Below the pieces are notes generated by a model that worked only from the letters and a program-made list of their open reading frames with translations, had not been told where the DNA came from and did no database searches. A DNA stretch of 9,851 nt from an uncultured Porphyromonas sp. (GTDB lineage: Bacteria > Bacteroidota > Bacteroidia > Bacteroidales > Porphyromonadaceae): contig CAMFNC010000016.1 of NCBI GenBank assembly GCA_945965245.1, positions 1 to 9,851 on the forward strand, given 5' to 3'. Positions 7,400 through 9,851 of this stretch are shown one piece after another. Made by a program: the position numbers and the translations under genes. How positions within the stretch are numbered: the first letter of the stretch is position 1; each line of letters starts with the position of its first letter.

Positions 7400-7458
7400 A
7401 GTGCTGACGAAAATTTTGTGTATAAATTGATTTCATTTTATGCATAAAAATCAGCACT
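7400..7458. promoter_or_regulatory. Nested inverted repeats, possible operator
   Basis: Two 8-base arms, AGTGCTGA (7400-7407) and TCAGCACT (7451-7458), form a perfect inverted repeat 43 bases apart. Between them sits a perfect 14-base palindrome, TTTTATGCATAAAA (7436-7449), one base before the right arm. An 8-base AAAATTTT palindrome (7410-7417) lies near the left arm. The set lies between the two divergent candidate promoters. It could bind a dimeric regulator or fold as RNA if transcribed. The role is inferred from symmetry only; AT-rich DNA produces short palindromes by chance. Confidence 0.4.
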
Positions 7459-7470
7459 ATCCGAGAGCAG

Positions 7471-7508
7471 GCAGAATTTGTGTTTCTGCAACCGGGGTCT
7501 GACACAAA
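7471..7508. repeat. Two overlapping, mutually exclusive short hairpins
   Basis: GCAGAA (7471-7476) pairs with TTCTGC (7484-7489) across a 7-base loop, TTTGTGT. The loop itself (7477-7483) is the perfect complement of ACACAAA (7502-7508). Only one of the two stems can form at a time if the region is transcribed. No transcript is evident, and the arms are only 6-7 bases, so this is weak evidence of function. Confidence 0.35.
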
Positions 7509-7548
7509 ACTCAAAGATGAGAATAAAGAGCACAACGACAAAAAAATA

Positions 7549-7580
7549 TTTCTTAATAAAACTTTTTATGTGTAGTTTTG
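7549..7580 (+). promoter_or_regulatory. Candidate Bacteroidetes-type promoter for the DUF4494-yggS unit
   Basis: TAGTTTTG at 7573-7580 fits the -7 consensus TAnnTTTG exactly. Twenty bases upstream, TTTC at 7549-7552 differs by one base from the -33 motif TTTG. Transcription would start near 7587, leaving a leader of about 40 bases before ATG 7627. The leader is rich in A (AAAAAGAAGAAATAA), as is common before Bacteroidetes start codons, and has no strong Shine-Dalgarno sequence. Confidence 0.55.
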
Positions 7581-7626
7581 TCTCATATATCAAAATATAA
7601 AATCAAAAAGAAGAAATAACCACAGG

Positions 7627-8067
7627 ATGAATAGTTGGTTTGAATGCAAAGTGAGTTACGAAAAACTCACCGAAGGAGGAAGTCCCAAAAAGATAACAGA
7701 AAGCTATTTGGTAGATGCCCTCAGCTTTACCGAGGCGGAAGAACGTATTATCCGAGAGATGCAACCTTTTGTATCCATAGGCGAACTGAATGTCAGCAAC
7801 ATTAAAAGAGCTAAAATCGCAGAATTGTTTCCGGATCCTTCGGAATTGGCCGATAGATATTTCCGTTGCAAGGTCTTATTTGTAACACTGGACGAAAAAA
7901 GCGGTGTGGAGAAAAAGGCTCCTGCCACCATGATTGTAAAGGCTGCCACACTGCCGGATGCCGTTAAAAAGCTATCGACAGAAATGGACAAAACTTTGGC
8001 TACCTATGAAATAGCATCAGTGGCAGATACCACAATAATGGATGTTTTCCCTTATGAAGCCAAGTAA
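7627..8067 (+). CDS. DUF4494 family protein, internally duplicated
   Basis: A 146-residue protein that I recognise as DUF4494, a family known to me only from Bacteroidetes and of unknown function. There is no signal peptide or membrane segment, so it should be cytoplasmic. The sequence reads as two copies of one unit. WFECKV (4-9) matches YFRCKV (78-83); a KK pair followed by a strand and an acidic or basic helix ending in EM occurs in both (KK 21-22, EM 44-45; KK 96-97, EM 119-120); and AELFP (65-69) matches MDVFP (138-142). Each unit looks like strand, strand, helix, strand. The start at 7627 follows a candidate promoter at suitable distance. The gene end overlaps the next coding region, and I recall DUF4494 beside yggS in other Bacteroidales, which suggests a linked role; the function itself is not known. 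Confidence 0.88.
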   Translation: MNSWFECKVSYEKLTEGGSPKKITESYLVDALSFTEAEERIIREMQPFVSIGELNVSNIKRAKIAELFPDPSELADRYFRCKVLFVTLDEKSGVEKKAPATMIVKAATLPDAVKKLSTEMDKTLATYEIASVADTTIMDVFPYEAK

Positions 8068-8761
8068 TGATTCGATAGCCCATCGACTGAATTCTATTCG
8101 TGCAGAATTGCCCAATGAGGTGCAACTGATAGCGGTTTCCAAGTTTCATCCTGCCGATGATTTGCGCGAGGCCTACAGTGCCGGACAGCGACTTTTCGGC
8201 GAAAATCGAGTTCAGGAGATGGTGGCCAAGCATGAAGAATTGGCCGCAGAATTGCCCGAACTCCGATGGCATTTCATTGGCACGTTGCAGACCAACAAGG
8301 TGAAATACATCGTTCCTTTTGTAACGATGATTCAGAGCGTCTCGTCCGAAAAGTTGCTCCATGAAATCGAACGTCGAGCCGCACTGGTCAATCGCAGAAT
8401 CGACATCCTCCTGGAAGTTCATGTGGCAGAAGAGGAAACAAAATCCGGTTTCAGTATCCGGGAAGTACAAGACATGGCACGGCGGATTTTTACCCAACCG
8501 GAAAACTTTGCACATATCAGACTATGCGGCCTGATGACCATGGCAACGAATACGGACAATCAAAGTCAAATTCGAACAGAATTTCACAGCGTGGCCAATG
8601 CCTTCCAAGAAATCCGTTTGGCTTTCCCAGCCGAAGACTATTTCTGCGAATTGTCCATGGGTATGAGCCACGACTACCCCATTGCCATAGAAGAAAGAGC
8701 AACATTAATTCGCGTGGGAACAAAAATCTTCGGCGAACGTGACTATGGTCAAGCGCTTTAA
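8054..8761 (+). CDS. yggS: YggS/PLPBP family pyridoxal-phosphate-binding protein
   Basis: A cytoplasmic PLP-binding protein of the YggS/PROSC family. It has the fold-type III barrel of alanine racemase but no known enzymatic activity, and it acts in vitamin B6 and amino-acid homeostasis. The 235 residues show VQLIAVSKFHP, with K30 as the lysine expected to bind PLP, then FGENRVQE (48-55), WHFIGTLQTNK (72-82), EETKSGF (127-133), LCGLMTMAT (157-165), and the PLP-phosphate region LSMGMSHDYPIAIEERAT (200-217) with RVGTKIFGERDY. I chose ATG 8054, which overlaps the DUF4494 stop by 14 bases. An in-frame ATG at 8042 would add four residues (MFSL) and extend the overlap to 26. Neither has an upstream ribosome binding site, so translation is probably coupled to the preceding gene. 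It is slightly longer than the usual 220-230. Confidence 0.95.
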   Translation: MKPSNDSIAHRLNSIRAELPNEVQLIAVSKFHPADDLREAYSAGQRLFGENRVQEMVAKHEELAAELPELRWHFIGTLQTNKVKYIVPFVTMIQSVSSEKLLHEIERRAALVNRRIDILLEVHVAEEETKSGFSIREVQDMARRIFTQPENFAHIRLCGLMTMATNTDNQSQIRTEFHSVANAFQEIRLAFPAEDYFCELSMGMSHDYPIAIEERATLIRVGTKIFGERDYGQAL

Positions 8762-8883
8762 TCGGAGCAGCTACGCAAAACTAATTTTAACAATTTGTTG
8801 TTTCTATATAAAAACATTTCGACCCGCGCCTCGGACTTATAAAACCGGCATGCGGAAATATAATCACAAAATACAAGACAATT
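8762..8883. other. Intergenic spacer between yggS and the DHOD-like gene
   Basis: A 122-base AT-rich gap. TAATTTTA at 8782-8789 resembles the -7 consensus except for its last base, with TTTA at 8757-8760 upstream, but the match is weak. I see no hairpin followed by a T-run, so no clear terminator for yggS. The DHOD-like gene may be read from its own weak promoter or by read-through. Confidence 0.4.
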
Positions 8884-9851
8884 ATGACAACCTTATCGAC
8901 AGAATTTGCCGGACTTCAGTTGAAAAGTCCGATCATTGCAGGCAGCTCGGGTCTGACTCGCAGCTTATCTAAAATCAAAGAGTTTGCTGCCGCCGGTGCA
9001 GGTGCCGTGGTTTTGAAATCACTATTCGAAGAACAAATCGAGATGCAAGGAGTCGGTATGCTGGAGCTGACGGACTATCCCGAAGCTGCCGATTACATCA
9101 GCAACTACCTACGCAACGACGAAATAGGCAAATATTTGGACTTTGTGAAAGAAGTAAAACGTGAAGTCGAAATTCCCGTTATCGCCAGCATCAATTGCTA
9201 CAAGTCTGATAGTTGGGTTTCTTTTGCCAAAAGCGTGGCAGAAGTCGGAGCCGATGCCATCGAAGTAAATATGATGCGCGTGGAAACAGAACTGTTCGGT
9301 TCACCTCTACAAGAAGAAGAGGAATATGTTCATATTGCTCAACAACTCATCAAAGAAACCAAAATTCCCATTATTGTTAAATTATCTCGCTATCACAGCA
9401 ACATGCCTTTGCTCGTGGATAAGCTCCGCGCCGTGGGAGTTAAGGGGGTTACACTCTTCAACCGTACCTATCAAACAGATGTGGATATTAACACGGTATC
9501 ATTGAGCAGTGGCAACATTTTCACCGATGCCGATGACTTGAGCGATACGCTCAGATTCACAGCTTTAGTTTCCGGTAAGGTGGGTCGCATAGACATATCG
9601 GCCTCCACCGGCATACACAGCTATGAGGAAGCAGTGAAATGTATTTTGGTGGGCGCAAGCTGCGTACAGATGTGCTCCGCCTTATACAAAGAAGGAGCCA
9701 ATGCCATCAGCAATACACTCACAGGCATGGAAGAATGGATGAACCAAAAAGGCTATCAAAGTATTTCTGAGTTCAAAGGCAAACTGAATGCTGCCAATGT
9801 ACCCTCTGCCACACACTTCGAGCGTATGCAGTTTATGAAATACTTTAGCGG
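8884..9851 (+). CDS. Dihydroorotate dehydrogenase-like flavoprotein, 3' end cut by window edge
   Basis: A TIM-barrel FMN protein related to class 1 dihydroorotate dehydrogenases; 322 residues are visible and little should be missing. Family features are the N-terminal LKSPIIAGSSGLT (13-25), VVLKSLFEEQ (42-51), the barrel strand IPVIASINC (97-105), GADAIEVNM (122-130), IPIIVKLS (161-168), VKGVTLFNR (186-194), and the FMN-phosphate loop DISASTGIHSYEEAV (237-251). In true class 1 enzymes the strand corresponding to EVNM continues into SCPN, which holds the catalytic cysteine. Here it reads EVNMMRVETELFG, without the motif. The protein fits the 'dihydroorotate dehydrogenase-like' group seen in Bacteroidetes, whose substrate I do not know, so I avoid the name pyrD. 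ATG 8884 gives the normal short N-terminus. The reading frame is open to the window edge. Confidence 0.92.
   Translation, partial: MTTLSTEFAGLQLKSPIIAGSSGLTRSLSKIKEFAAAGAGAVVLKSLFEEQIEMQGVGMLELTDYPEAADYISNYLRNDEIGKYLDFVKEVKREVEIPVIASINCYKSDSWVSFAKSVAEVGADAIEVNMMRVETELFGSPLQEEEEYVHIAQQLIKETKIPIIVKLSRYHSNMPLLVDKLRAVGVKGVTLFNRTYQTDVDINTVSLSSGNIFTDADDLSDTLRFTALVSGKVGRIDISASTGIHSYEEAVKCILVGASCVQMCSALYKEGANAISNTLTGMEEWMNQKGYQSISEFKGKLNAANVPSATHFERMQFMKYFS

Larger units (their letters stand above)
7312..7626. other. Divergent intergenic region between sppA and the DUF4494 gene
   Basis: A 315-base AT-rich stretch without a credible gene. It holds a -7-like box facing left near 7340-7347, a better promoter facing right near 7549-7580, and between them several inverted repeats (7400-7458 and 7471-7508) listed separately. 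If the two promoters are right, the repeats lie upstream of both transcripts and could be protein-binding sites rather than parts of either leader. I found no convincing open reading frame, tRNA or known riboswitch here. Confidence 0.75.

Noticed and set aside
8000..8515. Minus-strand open frame of 171 codons
   Set aside because: It is antisense to yggS and the end of DUF4494, both clearly real; its translation is unlike any family I know.
8884..9851. Calling the right-hand gene pyrD
   Set aside because: The SCPN catalytic motif is missing and no pyrimidine gene is nearby, so true dihydroorotate dehydrogenase activity is not supported.
1..9851. Mobile element, phage, CRISPR or defence system
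   Set aside because: I found no transposase, integrase, array of spaced repeats, toxin-antitoxin pair or foreign-looking gene; gene order and content look like core chromosome.

Overview
The window looks like chromosomal DNA from a Gram-negative member of the Bacteroidota, most likely the order Bacteroidales; I cannot resolve the genus. The reasons are a protein of the DUF4494 family (to my knowledge found only in this phylum), a promoter element matching the Bacteroidetes -7 consensus TAnnTTTG, start codons without clear Shine-Dalgarno sequences, a lipid A kinase, and a secreted GH92 alpha-mannosidase. I saw no tRNA, rRNA, CRISPR array, insertion sequence or phage gene.

Layout. A leftward (minus-strand) block fills positions 7311 down to 1. 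In order of transcription it holds sppA (inner-membrane signal peptide peptidase), lpxK (lipid A 4'-kinase), thiL (thiamine-monophosphate kinase), a riboflavin synthase, an FMN-type nitroreductase, and a GH92 exo-alpha-mannosidase that runs off the left edge. Gaps are 14, 14, 33 and 29 bases, and the last pair overlaps by 62 bases, so this looks like one operon. A 315-base divergent intergenic region (7312-7626) holds a candidate promoter for each direction and several inverted repeats. To its right, on the plus strand, come a DUF4494 gene, an overlapping yggS-type PLP-homeostasis gene, and after 122 bases a dihydroorotate-dehydrogenase-like flavoprotein cut by the right edge.

How the genes fit together. 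The first genes of the leftward block serve the envelope (SppA, LpxK). The middle ones make cofactors: ThiL makes thiamine diphosphate, and riboflavin synthase makes the precursor of the FMN that the nitroreductase next to it, and the DHOD-like protein further right, should bind. YggS handles a third B-vitamin cofactor, PLP. The last gene exports a glycan-degrading enzyme.

Most of the window is ordinary core genome. The clearest unexplained structure is a 56-base near-perfect inverted repeat (2061-2116) inside the part of the GH92 gene that encodes the signal peptide. It sits just after the nitroreductase stop codon and beside an 11-base tandem repeat. Its imperfections are mostly G-U pairs in the mRNA orientation, which hints at an RNA-level role. 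Two other points stand out: the DUF4494 protein appears to be an internal duplication of a unit of about 68 residues, and the DHOD-like protein lacks the catalytic SCPN cysteine motif of true class 1 enzymes.
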